From JAVBLF01 sp031553675 (GTDB lineage Bacteria; Bacillota; Clostridia; Christensenellales; CALWSW01), in contig JAVBLF010000061.1 of NCBI GenBank assembly GCA_031553675.1, positions 1 to 47,560 on the forward strand: a DNA stretch of 47,560 nucleotides. Direction: 5' to 3'. Positions 8,051 to 16,698 of the stretch are shown here, one piece after another (position 1 is the first letter of the stretch; each line of letters begins with the position of its first letter). The position numbers and the translations under genes were made by a program. Under the pieces are notes generated by a model that worked only from the letters and a program-made list of their open reading frames with translations, was not told the origin of the DNA and did not search any database.

Positions 8051-8889
8051 CAGTCGGCAAAGAGCAAGCCGGACAAGATGCCGTTGTTGTTCGGATCGGC
8101 AGCGTTGTCGTCGTACTCGCCGCTTTCGAGGAAGCTGAGCAGAACATAGCCGATCTTGCCGTTCTTGTCCTTGATCTGCACCCATTTCACATCGTCGCTG
8201 CCCAGGAGCTGAAGGCTTTCGCCCTTTTTGATCGTGCGCGTGCTGGCCTTCGTGCTCATGCTGGCGTAGACCTTGATGTTGACGAGTGCCTTGACTTTCG
8301 AGGTCATGGTGGCGGGGTAGATGCTCTTTTTGACGATCGCGAGCTTGTAGGGTTTTTTGGCGTCGCTCGTCTTGGTGAGCTTATAGTCGGCCTGGAGCCA
8401 CCAGGTTTGCAGGTGCTCGGCGCGGAAGGACGCCCGCACGAGGCCGTCGCCCTTCGTCGCGCAAACGCCGCCGTAACCGATTTGGTCACTGCTTTTGCCG
8501 ACGAGTCCGACCGTCGAGCCGATTCGATAGACTGCCTTTCCGGTGTAGCCGTAGAAATAGGTCTCCAAATCGCTGCTCGGACCATACTCGCCGATGGCGA
8601 TTTCCTTGACTTTGTCTTTCGTGTTGATGTCGAGAATGCGCAGCTTTCCTTCAGGGCTATCGAGCGTGAGGGTCGCCTTCGCGCCGTTGACGTCGATGGT
8701 GGTCTTGACGACCGAGTCGTATTCGTCGAGGGATTGCATCGTCACGGTGATCTTGTCCTTCTTGCCGTCACCGTTGAGGTCGTACTGGCTGTTTGTGAGC
8801 TTGGGCCAGCTCTTGGCCTGGGCGGGGGCCGATGCGCCTACGAGGACGCATGCTGCCAACAGGGCCATGAAAATGCGTCTGTGCTTCAT
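8050..8889 (-). CDS. Secreted protein with C-terminal SH3-like domain
   Basis: A 279-aa exported protein. It has a signal peptide (MKHRRIFMALLAACVLVG, cleavage after AQA near residue 25). An N-terminal part begins with YDLNGDGKKDKITV, an aspartate-rich loop typical of calcium-binding or VCBS/FG-GAP-like repeats. A C-terminal bacterial SH3-like segment covers residues 205-260 (VNIKVYASMSTKAS, WVQIKDKNGKIGYVLLSF). SH3b domains commonly bind peptidoglycan. The GGAGGA site 8 bases before ATG supports the start. It is coupled to the membrane protein downstream. The precise role is unknown. Confidence 0.75.
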   Translation of the reverse strand: MKHRRIFMALLAACVLVGASAPAQAKSWPKLTNSQYDLNGDGKKDKITVTMQSLDEYDSVVKTTIDVNGAKATLTLDSPEGKLRILDINTKDKVKEIAIGEYGPSSDLETYFYGYTGKAVYRIGSTVGLVGKSSDQIGYGGVCATKGDGLVRASFRAEHLQTWWLQADYKLTKTSDAKKPYKLAIVKKSIYPATMTSKVKALVNIKVYASMSTKASTRTIKKGESLQLLGSDDVKWVQIKDKNGKIGYVLLSFLESGEYDDNAADPNNNGILSGLLFAD

Positions 8890-9027
8890 CGCAGTCTCCT
8901 CCTTTTGTACGCTGCTTTCATTTCTTCCCTACTACTTCAATATATCACAAAACAAGCTGTCGGGGTGAAAATCACGCGTGTTTCGCCACCGTTTTTGGGC
9001 CAAGGGGAAGACTTTTTCGCGCCGGAG

Positions 9028-9036
9028 TGCTATGAT
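9028..9036 (+). promoter_or_regulatory. Candidate extended -10 promoter for fruK
   Basis: TGC-TATGAT with no convincing -35, 55 bp upstream of the start codon. Confidence 0.35.
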
Positions 9037-9091
9037 AGGGAAGGTAAGAACACAGTGACGTTTCGCGCGTAGGCTTGATAGGAGGCAATCC

Positions 9092-10030
9092 ATGATCACT
9101 ACCGTAACGCTCAACCCTTGCAACGACATGACGCTGCGCATCGACGAGCTCGTGATCGGCGGGATGAACCGCGTCCGATCCCAGCGATTCGACATCGCGG
9201 GAAAGGGGTTCAACGTCGCGCGCGGGATCGTCCGCCTGGGCGGACAAGCCACAGCGACCGGCTTTCTTTACAACGACAATGGGGCCGACACCGAGCGCAC
9301 GCTCAAAGACGACGGCGTCGTGGTCGATTGCGTCTGGAAACCGGGGCGCATCCGCACGAATACCAAGGTGTTTGACGCGAACGAAGCGACCGTCACCGAG
9401 TTTAACAGCCCGGGCGTCAGCGTCTCGGCGCGCGATCTCGACGACGTCTTTGACAAGATCGTCGGCCTCGCGCGGGTGAGCGATTACCTCGTGCTGTCGG
9501 GAAGCCTGCCGCCGGGCGCGCCGACCGACACCTATGGGCGCTTGGTGGCAAAGTGTCGCGACCTATGCAAGGTCATACTCGACGCGGAAGGCGAATCGCT
9601 GCTCAAGGGCATTGCGGCCAAGCCCTACATGGTCAAGCCGAACCGATTTGAGCTCGAAAGCGCCGTCGGCGTCCCGCTGCCGACGCTGGCCTACATCCAG
9701 GAAGCCGCCATGTCGATCACACGCAAAGGCATCCCGATCGTCGCCGTATCGCTGGGCGCGGACGGCGCGCTGATCTGTGGGCCGGACGAGTGCTTTTATG
9801 CGCCGCCGGTCGAGGGCATCGTCGTGCGCGGCACGGTTGGCGCGGGCGACTCGATGATGGCGGGCTTTTGCATCGGCCTGGAAAAAAAGATGGAGCTGCC
9901 CAACATTTTTCGCATGGGTGTGGCGGCAGCCACGGCCTGCGTAACGCTCGAAGGCACCGGTCTCGTCACGCGCGCTGGCATGGAAGAGATGCGCAGCCGC
10001 GTGCAGATCCAGAAGATAGAGAAACCGTAA
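9092..10030 (+). CDS. fruK: 1-phosphofructokinase / hexose-phosphate kinase (PfkB family)
   Basis: A 312-aa PfkB-family kinase phosphorylating a sugar phosphate, most likely fructose-1-phosphate to fructose-1,6-bisphosphate in the cytoplasm. The start MITTVTLNPCNDMTL matches FruK/LacC N-termini. GGKGxN is represented by IAGKGFNVARG (near residue 37), and the ATP and catalytic-base motif is GTVGAGDSMMAGF with Asp near 253. ATG is preceded by AGGAGG. No fructose PTS or FruR regulator is adjacent, so substrate preference is uncertain; a tagatose-6-phosphate kinase is the main alternative. A terminator separates it from thrB. Confidence 0.82.
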   Translation: MITTVTLNPCNDMTLRIDELVIGGMNRVRSQRFDIAGKGFNVARGIVRLGGQATATGFLYNDNGADTERTLKDDGVVVDCVWKPGRIRTNTKVFDANEATVTEFNSPGVSVSARDLDDVFDKIVGLARVSDYLVLSGSLPPGAPTDTYGRLVAKCRDLCKVILDAEGESLLKGIAAKPYMVKPNRFELESAVGVPLPTLAYIQEAAMSITRKGIPIVAVSLGADGALICGPDECFYAPPVEGIVVRGTVGAGDSMMAGFCIGLEKKMELPNIFRMGVAAATACVTLEGTGLVTRAGMEEMRSRVQIQKIEKP

Positions 10031-10046
10031 TTCATTTTTTGCGCTG

Positions 10047-10079
10047 CGAACAGGACGTAAGTGCGCGTCCTGTTTTTTC
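10047..10079 (+). terminator. Intrinsic terminator after fruK
   Basis: AACAGGACG / CGTCCTGTT stem followed by a T-run. Confidence 0.8.
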
Positions 10080-10097
10080 ATCGTGAGGAGGAAAACG

Positions 10098-11003
10098 ATG
10101 CCATCCATCCAAATCCCCGCTTCCACCGCAAACCTCGGCTCGGGCTTTGACTGCATCGGCCTGGCGCTGACGCTCTACAACGAGATCCGCTTCGAAGTGA
10201 TGCCAAAAGGCCTGGAAATCGTCGTCGAAACGCCGGATGCCCAATTCGAAGTGCCCTTGGACGAAAGCAACCTGATCGTGCGCTCGATCCGCGAGGGGCT
10301 GCACGCGACTGGCGTGCCCATGCCCGGCCTGCGCATCTTTCAGCGCGACCGCATCCCACAGACGCGCGGCCTCGGGTCGAGTTCGGCCTGCGTCGTCGGC
10401 GGCATCATCGCAGCCAACATCCTTTCCGACGCGGCGCTGAGCACCGACGAAATGATCGCGATCGCGGCGCGGATCGAGGGCCATCCGGACAACATCCTTC
10501 CAACATTCATCGGCGGCATGACGGCGGGCGCGATCGAGGGCGGGCAAGTGCGCTTTGTCCACATCGAGCCGCCGCGTTCGCTGAAGTGCTGCGCGATGAT
10601 CCCGGACTTCCCCCTCGAAACGAGCAAAGCCCGCGCAATCCTCCCCCAACAGGTGCCGCTGGCCAGCGCGATCCACAACAGCTCGCGCACCGCCCTTATG
10701 GTAGGCGCGATGACGCAGGGACGCCTCGACCTCGTGCGGACCGCCCTGGGCGACGCCCTGCACCAACCCTTCCGCAAAGCGCTGATCCCAGGCTACGACG
10801 AGATCCAGCAAGCAGCGGAACGTTTTGGCGCCCTCGGCTGCTGCTTGAGCGGCGCCGGACCCACGATGATCGCCCTCCTCGATCGCGACTACCGGCAATT
10901 CGTCCAGCGCATGAAGAAGTTCACGCGCGGGCTTCCAAACGCTTGGCGCGTCGAGCTCCTCGACGTCTGCTACGACGGGGCGACCTGGGAGGTTGATGAG
11001 TAG
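10098..11003 (+). CDS. thrB: Homoserine kinase (GHMP kinase)
   Basis: Phosphorylates L-homoserine for threonine synthesis. The start is set at ATG 10098 because GAGGAGG lies 6 bases upstream and MPSIQIPASTANLGSGFD is the family N-terminus; an in-frame start 15 bases earlier lacks a ribosome site. The GHMP ATP-binding loop QTRGLGSSSACVVGG lies near residue 95, and the C-terminal glycine motif CLSGAGPTMIAL near 255. At 301 aa it has normal length. hom and thrC are not next to it, so it is a stand-alone unit between two hairpins. Confidence 0.9.
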   Translation: MPSIQIPASTANLGSGFDCIGLALTLYNEIRFEVMPKGLEIVVETPDAQFEVPLDESNLIVRSIREGLHATGVPMPGLRIFQRDRIPQTRGLGSSSACVVGGIIAANILSDAALSTDEMIAIAARIEGHPDNILPTFIGGMTAGAIEGGQVRFVHIEPPRSLKCCAMIPDFPLETSKARAILPQQVPLASAIHNSSRTALMVGAMTQGRLDLVRTALGDALHQPFRKALIPGYDEIQQAAERFGALGCCLSGAGPTMIALLDRDYRQFVQRMKKFTRGLPNAWRVELLDVCYDGATWEVDE

Positions 11004-11020
11004 GAAGTTTTGTTTTTTCT

Positions 11021-11100
11021 CTTTCTTTTCTTGTAAGAAAAGAAACAAAAGAACTTCTGTATGTCCCTGAAAGCCCTGCCACGATTTTGGCAGGGCTTTC
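11021..11100 (+). repeat. Intergenic hairpin repeat family 1, copy a (also thrB terminator)
   Basis: A TTTCTTTTCTTGTAAGAAAAG inverted repeat and the motif AAAAGAACTTCTGTA, then a 12-bp perfect stem GAAAGCCCTGCC (11069-11080) / GGCAGGGCTTTC (11089-11100). The same two-part architecture recurs at 16530, 25205 and 33195. Confidence 0.7.
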
Positions 11101-11170
11101 ATTGTTTCGCCTCTCATGGATTCGCTCAGATAGATTCGCTTCGGGAGCGGAATGGGCCATACGAGTTCGC

Positions 11171-11198
11171 AAAAAAGCGGCCCGGTGATAGGCCGCTT
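11171..11198 (-). terminator. Intrinsic terminator after the MBL hydrolase gene
   Basis: On the minus strand AAGCGGCC pairs with GGCCGCTT and is followed by TTTTTT. Confidence 0.8.
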
Positions 11199-11217
11199 GG
11201 GATTCGAATCGTTTTGT

Positions 11218-11907
11218 TTACGTTTGGTAAAGGCCGCCGTGGTAAACGATGATCTTTGCGATCTCGAGACGTTTGAGTTTTTCGTTTGAAGCTACGGCTT
11301 GGCTGAGATCGGCGGTGTGTTGGGGCGCGGGGCCGGTCAGTTTGCCGTCGTAGAGGTTCAGCGCGTCGCCGCTGATGAGGGTCTTGCTGGGGCGGTGGTA
11401 GAGGCAGATGTGCCCGGGCGTATGGCCGGGCGTATGGATGACCTCGATGCCGCCGCACGCGGGCAGGACTTCGCCGTCGTGCAGGGGTTGGGTCACGCGC
11501 ATGCGGCGGTTCGCGAAGCCCTCCTTGAGTCTGGCATGCCAGGCGCGCTGGTCCTCGTTGAGCGCGTCGAAATGGGCTTCGAGTGCGGCAACTTTGCAGG
11601 GGGTCCTTTCGCCGCTGAGATAAAGCGCTTCGTCCACGTGCGCGAGTATGGCACAAGTGGGAGATTCGTCCAATATCGCCTTGCTGCCGCCGATGTGGTC
11701 GATGTCCTGGTGGGTAAAGAGGAGGGCGGTCAAGGTTCGGAACGTATGGCCGAGTTCGGCGAGGGCGTCGCGGAGCTGAGGCACCGTGTCGGGAAAGCCG
11801 GTGTCGACGAGGATCGCAGACGCTTCGTCGTGGATCAGCGCGGGGTAAACGGGGTCGGCGAAGCTGCTTTTGAGGCAGAGCATATCGACCATGGGAGCGA
11901 TCTTCAT
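11218..11907 (-). CDS. MBL-fold metallo-hydrolase
   Basis: A 229-aa metallo-beta-lactamase-fold enzyme. Metal ligands appear as FTHQDIDHIGG (near residue 65), HTPGHTPGH (near 158), SGDALN and a C-terminal YHGG. The canonical HxHxDH motif reads HxDxDH here: the second histidine is aspartate, as in some phosphodiesterase and lactonase-like subfamilies. ATG at 11907 has GGAGG 8 bases upstream and overlaps the stop of the CNNM-type gene by four bases (ATGA), indicating coupling. The substrate is unknown; glyoxalase II-like thioesterase or lactonase activity are possibilities. Confidence 0.8.
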   Translation of the reverse strand: MKIAPMVDMLCLKSSFADPVYPALIHDEASAILVDTGFPDTVPQLRDALAELGHTFRTLTALLFTHQDIDHIGGSKAILDESPTCAILAHVDEALYLSGERTPCKVAALEAHFDALNEDQRAWHARLKEGFANRRMRVTQPLHDGEVLPACGGIEVIHTPGHTPGHICLYHRPSKTLISGDALNLYDGKLTGPAPQHTADLSQAVASNEKLKRLEIAKIIVYHGGLYQT

Positions 11908-13265
11908 TTGCGGGCCTCCGATTTCGCTTTGTCGTCGTGGGAGACCGGTGCTTCTTTCTGGGTCTCGCGCTGGACGATCGCCCATTCGACGCGGCGGTCT
12001 TCGATCTGCTCGACCTGGATGTCGAGGCCGGCGACACAGATGTGCGGTCGGCTGCCGTCTTCGGGGATCGAACTGAGCTGGCTGAAGATCAGCCCGCTGA
12101 GCGTGTCAAACTCGTCGGTGGGCAGTTCGATGCGCAGCAGGTCGGACAGTTCGCTCGTGCTCAGGCTGCCGCTGAGGCGGTAGACGCCTTCGCCGAGGTC
12201 GCGGATCAGTTCTTCGGCCGGATCGTATTCGTCGTAGATGTTGCCGACGATCTCCTCGACGAGGTCTTCCATCGTCACAATGCCGTTCGTGCCGCCGTAT
12301 TCGTCGACGACAATCGCCATGTGAATTTTCTCGCGCTGCATGTCGTGAAAGAGAACGTTCGCCGCGACGCTGAGCGGGACGAAATAGGCTTGGCGCAGAA
12401 GGTCGCGGAGGCATTTTTTGGTGGGCGCGACGAAATTGAGCAGGTAATCGCGCGTATTGAGCACGCCGATGATGTCGTCGATGTCCTCGTCATAAACCGG
12501 GAAGCGGGACAGGCCGCTCTGCCGGATGGTTTCGAGGATCTCCTCCTCGCCGTCTTCGACCCAGAAGGCAACGACGTCGGTGCGGTGGGTCATGAGTTCT
12601 TCCGCGGTCGTGTCGTTGAACTCGAACACGTTGTCGATCATCTGGCGTTCGGTCTCGTCGATCGTGCCCTTTTCGCCGCCGACATCGACGAGAAGGCGGA
12701 TCTCCTCTTCTGTGACCCTTTCCTCGGGGTCGTCGGGGTTGATGCGGATCATGCGCAGCACGGCGTTTGTCGAGGCCGTCAGCATCCAGACGATGGGGCG
12801 GGTCGCCACTGCGATCGCCGAAATGATGCCGGCGACGCCGAGCGCGATCGCTTCCGGATTGCGCTGGGCGATGCGCTTGGGAACGAGTTCGCCGAGCACG
12901 AGCGTGAAGTAGGAGAGTATCAGCGTGATCACGATGACGCTCCCCGTGTTGAGCAGCGACGGGCTGACCGAAACGCCGAGCTTGACCAGCCAATCGACGA
13001 GGCGGCTGGCGAAGTTATCCGCCGCGAAGGCAGATCCCAAAAAGCCCGCCAAGGTGATGCCCACCTGGATGGTGGACAAAAAGCGGGATGGATTGGCGAG
13101 AAGGGCTTGCAGCGTGATCGCGCGCTTGTTGCCGTCCTCGGCCATTTTGTTGAGTTTGTTGTCGTTGATGCTGATCGCGGCGATCTCGGTCATCGCAAAA
13201 AAGGCGTTGAACAATATCAGTACGACCTGGAGCAATAAGGAACCTATCAGCGGGTCCGAAGACAA
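11904..13265 (-). CDS. CNNM-domain / CBS-domain / CorC-HlyC membrane protein (hemolysin family)
   Basis: A 453-aa protein with an N-terminal CNNM (DUF21) transmembrane domain of about four helices (residues 5-190; GSLLLQVVLILFNAFFAMTEIA, LVLGELVPKRIAQRNPE). Two CBS domains follow (about 215-335; MTHRTDVVAFW, VVDEYGGTNGIVTMEDLVEEIVG), then a C-terminal CorC/HlyC domain. Relatives act in magnesium or cobalt export; the name hemolysin is historical. The start is TTG at 13265, chosen because GAGGAGG lies 8 bases upstream and the first membrane helix begins directly after; no suitable ATG has a ribosome site. It overlaps the MBL gene downstream by 4 bases. Confidence 0.87.
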   Translation of the reverse strand: MSSDPLIGSLLLQVVLILFNAFFAMTEIAAISINDNKLNKMAEDGNKRAITLQALLANPSRFLSTIQVGITLAGFLGSAFAADNFASRLVDWLVKLGVSVSPSLLNTGSVIVITLILSYFTLVLGELVPKRIAQRNPEAIALGVAGIISAIAVATRPIVWMLTASTNAVLRMIRINPDDPEERVTEEEIRLLVDVGGEKGTIDETERQMIDNVFEFNDTTAEELMTHRTDVVAFWVEDGEEEILETIRQSGLSRFPVYDEDIDDIIGVLNTRDYLLNFVAPTKKCLRDLLRQAYFVPLSVAANVLFHDMQREKIHMAIVVDEYGGTNGIVTMEDLVEEIVGNIYDEYDPAEELIRDLGEGVYRLSGSLSTSELSDLLRIELPTDEFDTLSGLIFSQLSSIPEDGSRPHICVAGLDIQVEQIEDRRVEWAIVQRETQKEAPVSHDDKAKSEARK

Positions 13266-13404
13266 AAGGGATTCCTCCTCGAGTTCTGCAGGAGAGGCGT
13301 GCAAGCGGGACGAAAACGTAGCTCGCGCCTCGGTACAATGATACAAGTATACACCAAACGCGGGGAAAATTCACCCGTCAATTGCGCCTGTCGGGATTCT
13401 TCGT

Positions 13405-14505
13405 TCAATAAGGCGTTTCGGGGACGATCTCGTAGCCTTTGTCCGTGAAGAAGACCGCGATGCAGCCCAGTTCGTCGGTGCGGTAGATCGGAATCTGCCG
13501 TTTCTGCAAGCGGCTGACGACCTCGGTATGCGGGTGGCCGTAGTCGTTGTTCGCGCCGAGCGAAATGATCGCGGCTTCCGGGTCGACGACTTTGAGAAAG
13601 GCAGCGCTCGACGAAGTGTTCGAGCCGTGGTGGCTGACGAGCAGTACGTCGCTCTTCAGCACGCGTTCGTCGAAGGCGCCGAGCATTTCGGCCTCGCTGC
13701 GGCGGGTGGCGTCGGCGGGGATGAGCATGGAGTGTCCTGCGTAGCTGAGGCGCACCACGATGCTGTAATCGTTCAGGTCGTCATAGGCATCACTGTTGGG
13801 TGCCAGCACGCGGATTTCAACGCCGTCGTCGAGCGCGATCGTCTGGTTGGGTCCACCCTTGGTCGCCGTCGCGCGCATGCCCTTGCTGCGGATCGCGCGG
13901 AGCAGGTTCTGATACGTGTTTGAATCGTAGTCCACTTTGGGCATGTATAGGTTGCCCACTTCGTAGTTTTTGATAACGCTTTGCAAGGAACCGATGTGGT
14001 CGCTGTGCGGGTGCGAACCGATGACCGCGTCGAGGCGCGCGACGCCGAAGCTTTTGAGATAGCCGTCGAGCCGCTTCCAGTATTCGTATTCACCCGTGTC
14101 GATCAGCATCGTGCGGCCATTCGGCATCTGCACGAAGATCGCGTTGCCCTGCCCGACGTCGAGCACAATGACCGACAGCGCTCCCTCGCGCGGCATGACG
14201 CGGCTAAAATCCTTTTCGCCGTCCAAGGGCCGCGAGGTCGTGATCGGTTTGGGTTGGGTGGCGGCATCGGGATCGATCGTTTCGTGTTCTTCATTGCTGT
14301 CGATCGTCGGCGAAGGGCTGGTTTCGCCCAGTATTTCGCCCGCTTTGTCGCCGATCGTGCCGATCGATTCATCGACGTTTTGCATGACGTCATTGATGTC
14401 GAGGTTAAAAAAATAAAAAATGGCTGCAATCGCGATGATGCCGATGATCAACGCCCACACGAAGCGCTCCGGATGGAAGCCGCCTTTCTTCGATTTTCCT
14501 GCCAT
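13405..14505 (-). CDS. Membrane-anchored ComEC-like MBL hydrolase
   Basis: A 366-aa protein. A single N-terminal membrane anchor (residues 14-33, FVWALIIGIIAIAAIFYFF) and a low-complexity linker precede an MBL domain starting near residue 110 (LSVIVLDVGQGNAIFVQMPNG). The domain resembles the C-terminal hydrolase part of the competence protein ComEC. Metal motif SHPHSDHIGS is intact, followed by PADATRR, LLVSHHGS and YGHPH. It lacks the ComEC channel domain, so it is probably an extracytoplasmic nuclease or phosphodiesterase-like enzyme, not a DNA translocator. Start ATG 14505 has GGAGGG 9 bases upstream. Confidence 0.83.
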   Translation of the reverse strand: MAGKSKKGGFHPERFVWALIIGIIAIAAIFYFFNLDINDVMQNVDESIGTIGDKAGEILGETSPSPTIDSNEEHETIDPDAATQPKPITTSRPLDGEKDFSRVMPREGALSVIVLDVGQGNAIFVQMPNGRTMLIDTGEYEYWKRLDGYLKSFGVARLDAVIGSHPHSDHIGSLQSVIKNYEVGNLYMPKVDYDSNTYQNLLRAIRSKGMRATATKGGPNQTIALDDGVEIRVLAPNSDAYDDLNDYSIVVRLSYAGHSMLIPADATRRSEAEMLGAFDERVLKSDVLLVSHHGSNTSSSAAFLKVVDPEAAIISLGANNDYGHPHTEVVSRLQKRQIPIYRTDELGCIAVFFTDKGYEIVPETPY

Positions 14506-14547
14506 ACCAAACCGCCCTCCCCGATTCCCCTATGCATTCTTCCATGT

Positions 14548-14577
14548 ATTGTACCATTCGAAAGTGTGCACTGTAAA
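14548..14577 (-). promoter_or_regulatory. SigmaA promoter for the ComEC-like hydrolase
   Basis: On the minus strand TTTACA, 18-base spacer, TACAAT, about 43 bp upstream of the start codon. Confidence 0.55.
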
Positions 14578-14588
14578 CCGGCATGGGA

Positions 14589-14617
14589 TTGCATTTTTCA
14601 CCGGGACGGGGTAGGAT
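14589..14617 (+). promoter_or_regulatory. Candidate promoter for mnmA
   Basis: TTGCAT, 17-base spacer, TAGGAT; a moderate match. It is divergent from and close to the ComEC-like promoter. Confidence 0.4.
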
Positions 14618-14685
14618 CTTGTATGGGACAAGCATTTGGATAGTCGAAAACTTCCATGATTCCCGAGCGAAAGGACGGATGGACA

Positions 14686-15780
14686 ATGAAACGCGTGGTC
14701 GTCGGGATGTCGGGCGGCGTCGATTCGAGCGTCGCGGCCCTGATTTTGACACAGCAGGGCTATGACGTCATCGGCGTATTCATGAAAAACTGGGACGAAG
14801 CCGATGCGGACAGCGGCGCTTGCACGGCAGTCGAGGATTACGACGACGTGCGGCGCGTCTGCGATCAGATCGGCATCCCCTACTATACGGTCAACTTCGC
14901 CAAGCAGTATTGGGATCGGGTCTTCGCCGTTTTCCTGCGCGAATACCGCGCCGGACGCACGCCCAACCCCGATATCTTATGCAACAAAGAAATCAAGTTC
15001 GCCGCTTTTCTCGACTTCGCGCGCAAACTCGAAGCCGACCACATCGCGACCGGCCATTACGCGAGGCTCGATCACAGCGGCAGCATGCCGCGTTTGCTCC
15101 GCGCCTGTGACGCGAGCAAGGATCAGAGCTACTTTCTCGCCGCCGTTCCCGCAGCGCAGTTCGAGCGCGTGCTTTTTCCCGTCGGCGAGCTGCAAAAATC
15201 CGATCTGCGCGAAATGGCCAAAGCCCACGGCCTCGCCACCGCGCAAAAAAAGGACTCCACCGGCATCTGTTTCATTGGCGAGCGCAAGTTCAAGCAATTT
15301 CTCATGGACTTCCTGCCCGCCCAGCCCGGCGACATGGTGACACCGGATGGCAACGTCGTCGGGCACCACGACGGCTTGATGTACCACACGCTCGGCCAGC
15401 GAAAGGGACTCGGCATCGGCGGTGGTGGGACAGGCGAACCCTGGTTTGTGATCGGCAAGGATCTCGAGCAAAACCGCCTGATCGTCGAACAAGGCGAAAG
15501 CGATCGCCTTTATTCCACGAGCCTGATGGCACACAATCTCAATTGGTTTGCCGGTCAGCCTCCCGCCGATCGCTTTACTTGCACGGCCAAATTCCGTTAT
15601 CGGCAAAGCGATCAGGGCGTTGACGTCGAGATCCTATCCAATGGCGGCTGCCATGTCCGCTTTCACCAGGCGCAGCGCGCCGTCACGCCCGGGCAATGGG
15701 CCGTGTTTTATGATGGCGACACCTGCCTAGGTGGCGGCGTGATCGAATCGACGGAAGCGCTCTGCCCTCTCTTGCCGTGA
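14686..15780 (+). CDS. mnmA: tRNA 2-thiouridine synthase (tRNA-specific 2-thiouridylase)
   Basis: Makes 2-thiouridine at wobble U34 of Lys, Glu and Gln tRNAs, using ATP and a protein persulfide. The start at ATG 14686 places the PP-loop SGGVDSS at residues 9-15, as in the family. The two catalytic cysteines are in PNPDILCNKEIKF (near 103) and STGICFIGERKF (near 199). HTLGQRKGLGIGG and the C-terminal beta-barrel RYRQSDQGVDVEI follow. It is 364 aa, a typical length. The sulfur donor is probably a cysteine desulfurase such as the one encoded at 35.8 kb. Confidence 0.95.
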   Translation: MKRVVVGMSGGVDSSVAALILTQQGYDVIGVFMKNWDEADADSGACTAVEDYDDVRRVCDQIGIPYYTVNFAKQYWDRVFAVFLREYRAGRTPNPDILCNKEIKFAAFLDFARKLEADHIATGHYARLDHSGSMPRLLRACDASKDQSYFLAAVPAAQFERVLFPVGELQKSDLREMAKAHGLATAQKKDSTGICFIGERKFKQFLMDFLPAQPGDMVTPDGNVVGHHDGLMYHTLGQRKGLGIGGGGTGEPWFVIGKDLEQNRLIVEQGESDRLYSTSLMAHNLNWFAGQPPADRFTCTAKFRYRQSDQGVDVEILSNGGCHVRFHQAQRAVTPGQWAVFYDGDTCLGGGVIESTEALCPLLP

Positions 15781-15807
15781 GTTCTTTACAAAATTTCGTC
15801 GAACGCA

Positions 15808-15835
15808 GTTTATTCCCGCGCAAATGCAGTATAAT
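15808..15835 (+). promoter_or_regulatory. Promoter for rubrerythrin
   Basis: Perfect TATAAT (15830-15835) 49 bp before the start codon; the weak -35 GTTTAT is spaced 16 bases. Confidence 0.5.
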
Positions 15836-15883
15836 ACGATCGAACAATTCTCGACAAAGCGACCATGTAAGGAGGACACACAT

Positions 15884-16423
15884 ATGGCAAGCAAATACGA
15901 CGGCACCAAAACCCACGACAACCTGATGGCAGCCTTTGCGGGCGAATCGATGGCCTTTGGTAAATACGCGTACTACGCGAAGCAAGCGGTCAAAGACGGC
16001 TACCAGCAGATCGGCGCGATCTTTACCGAGACGAGCGGCAACGAACACGAACACGCCAAAATGTGGTTCAAGGAGCTGAACAAGCTCGGCAACACCGCCA
16101 GCAACCTCGAAGACGCTGCGAGCGGCGAACACTACGAATGGTCGGAAATGTACCCCACTTTCGCCAAAATCGCACGCGAAGAAGGCTTCCCGGAACTCGC
16201 CACGCGCTTTGAACTCGTCGCCGCAGTGGAGCAAGCCCACGAGAAACGCTACCGCAAACTGATCGAACGTGTGAGCCAAGCCCGCGTCTTCCAGGAAGAC
16301 AGCGAAGTCGGCTGGAAATGCCGCAATTGCGGGCACATCGCGATGGGCAAAACGCCCCCCGAGACCTGCCCCACCTGCGCGCACCCGCAAGCTTACTTCG
16401 AACGGCACTGCGAGAACTACTGA
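15884..16423 (+). CDS. rbr: Rubrerythrin
   Basis: A non-haem di-iron peroxidase protecting anaerobes from hydrogen peroxide. The 179-aa protein has an N-terminal ferritin-like domain with iron-binding glutamates in AGESMAFGKY (near residue 21), ETSGNEHEHAKM (near 50) and a later EQAHEKRY (near 125). A C-terminal rubredoxin-like domain has cysteine pairs CRNCG and CPTC (near 147 and 163). ATG 15884 follows GGAGGACACACAT. The gene is alone, flanked downstream by hairpin repeats, and converges on rplL. Confidence 0.93.
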   Translation: MASKYDGTKTHDNLMAAFAGESMAFGKYAYYAKQAVKDGYQQIGAIFTETSGNEHEHAKMWFKELNKLGNTASNLEDAASGEHYEWSEMYPTFAKIAREEGFPELATRFELVAAVEQAHEKRYRKLIERVSQARVFQEDSEVGWKCRNCGHIAMGKTPPETCPTCAHPQAYFERHCENY

Positions 16424-16430
16424 GAACGTC

Positions 16431-16482
16431 TTGGGGCTTTGCCCCAAACCCCACTTAAGGGACAAGTCCCTTAAGAATCCCT
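16431..16482 (+). repeat. Intergenic double-hairpin repeat family 2, copy a
   Basis: Two adjacent stem-loops: GGGGC/GCCCC, then CTTAAGGGA/TCCCTTAAG, ending GAATCCC. The same layout recurs at 18681, 25002 and 47401. Confidence 0.7.
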
Positions 16483-16529
16483 ACTCAAAGAATTTGCTTG
16501 CAGGAGTCGAACGCTCCGGCACAAAACAT

Positions 16530-16600
16530 CGAAAAGCCCGCCACAATCATGGCGGGCTTTTCGGGTAAGCCGAAGACGTACAGAAATTCTTTTGCGAAAG
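16530..16600 (-). repeat. Intergenic hairpin repeat family 1, copy b (reverse orientation)
   Basis: 14-bp stem CGAAAAGCCCGCCA (16530-16543) / TGGCGGGCTTTTCG (16550-16563), followed by GTACAGAAATTCTTTTGC. It probably ends transcription for both rbr and rplL. Confidence 0.7.
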
Positions 16601-16698
16601 CTTGTGCCCGGCGCGTGGCGAAGCCACAGTGCCAGGGTGTTCTTATAAGAAAAGCAGAGAAAAATCCACGCCCAAGGCCCGTAAAGAAAAACCGTTTC

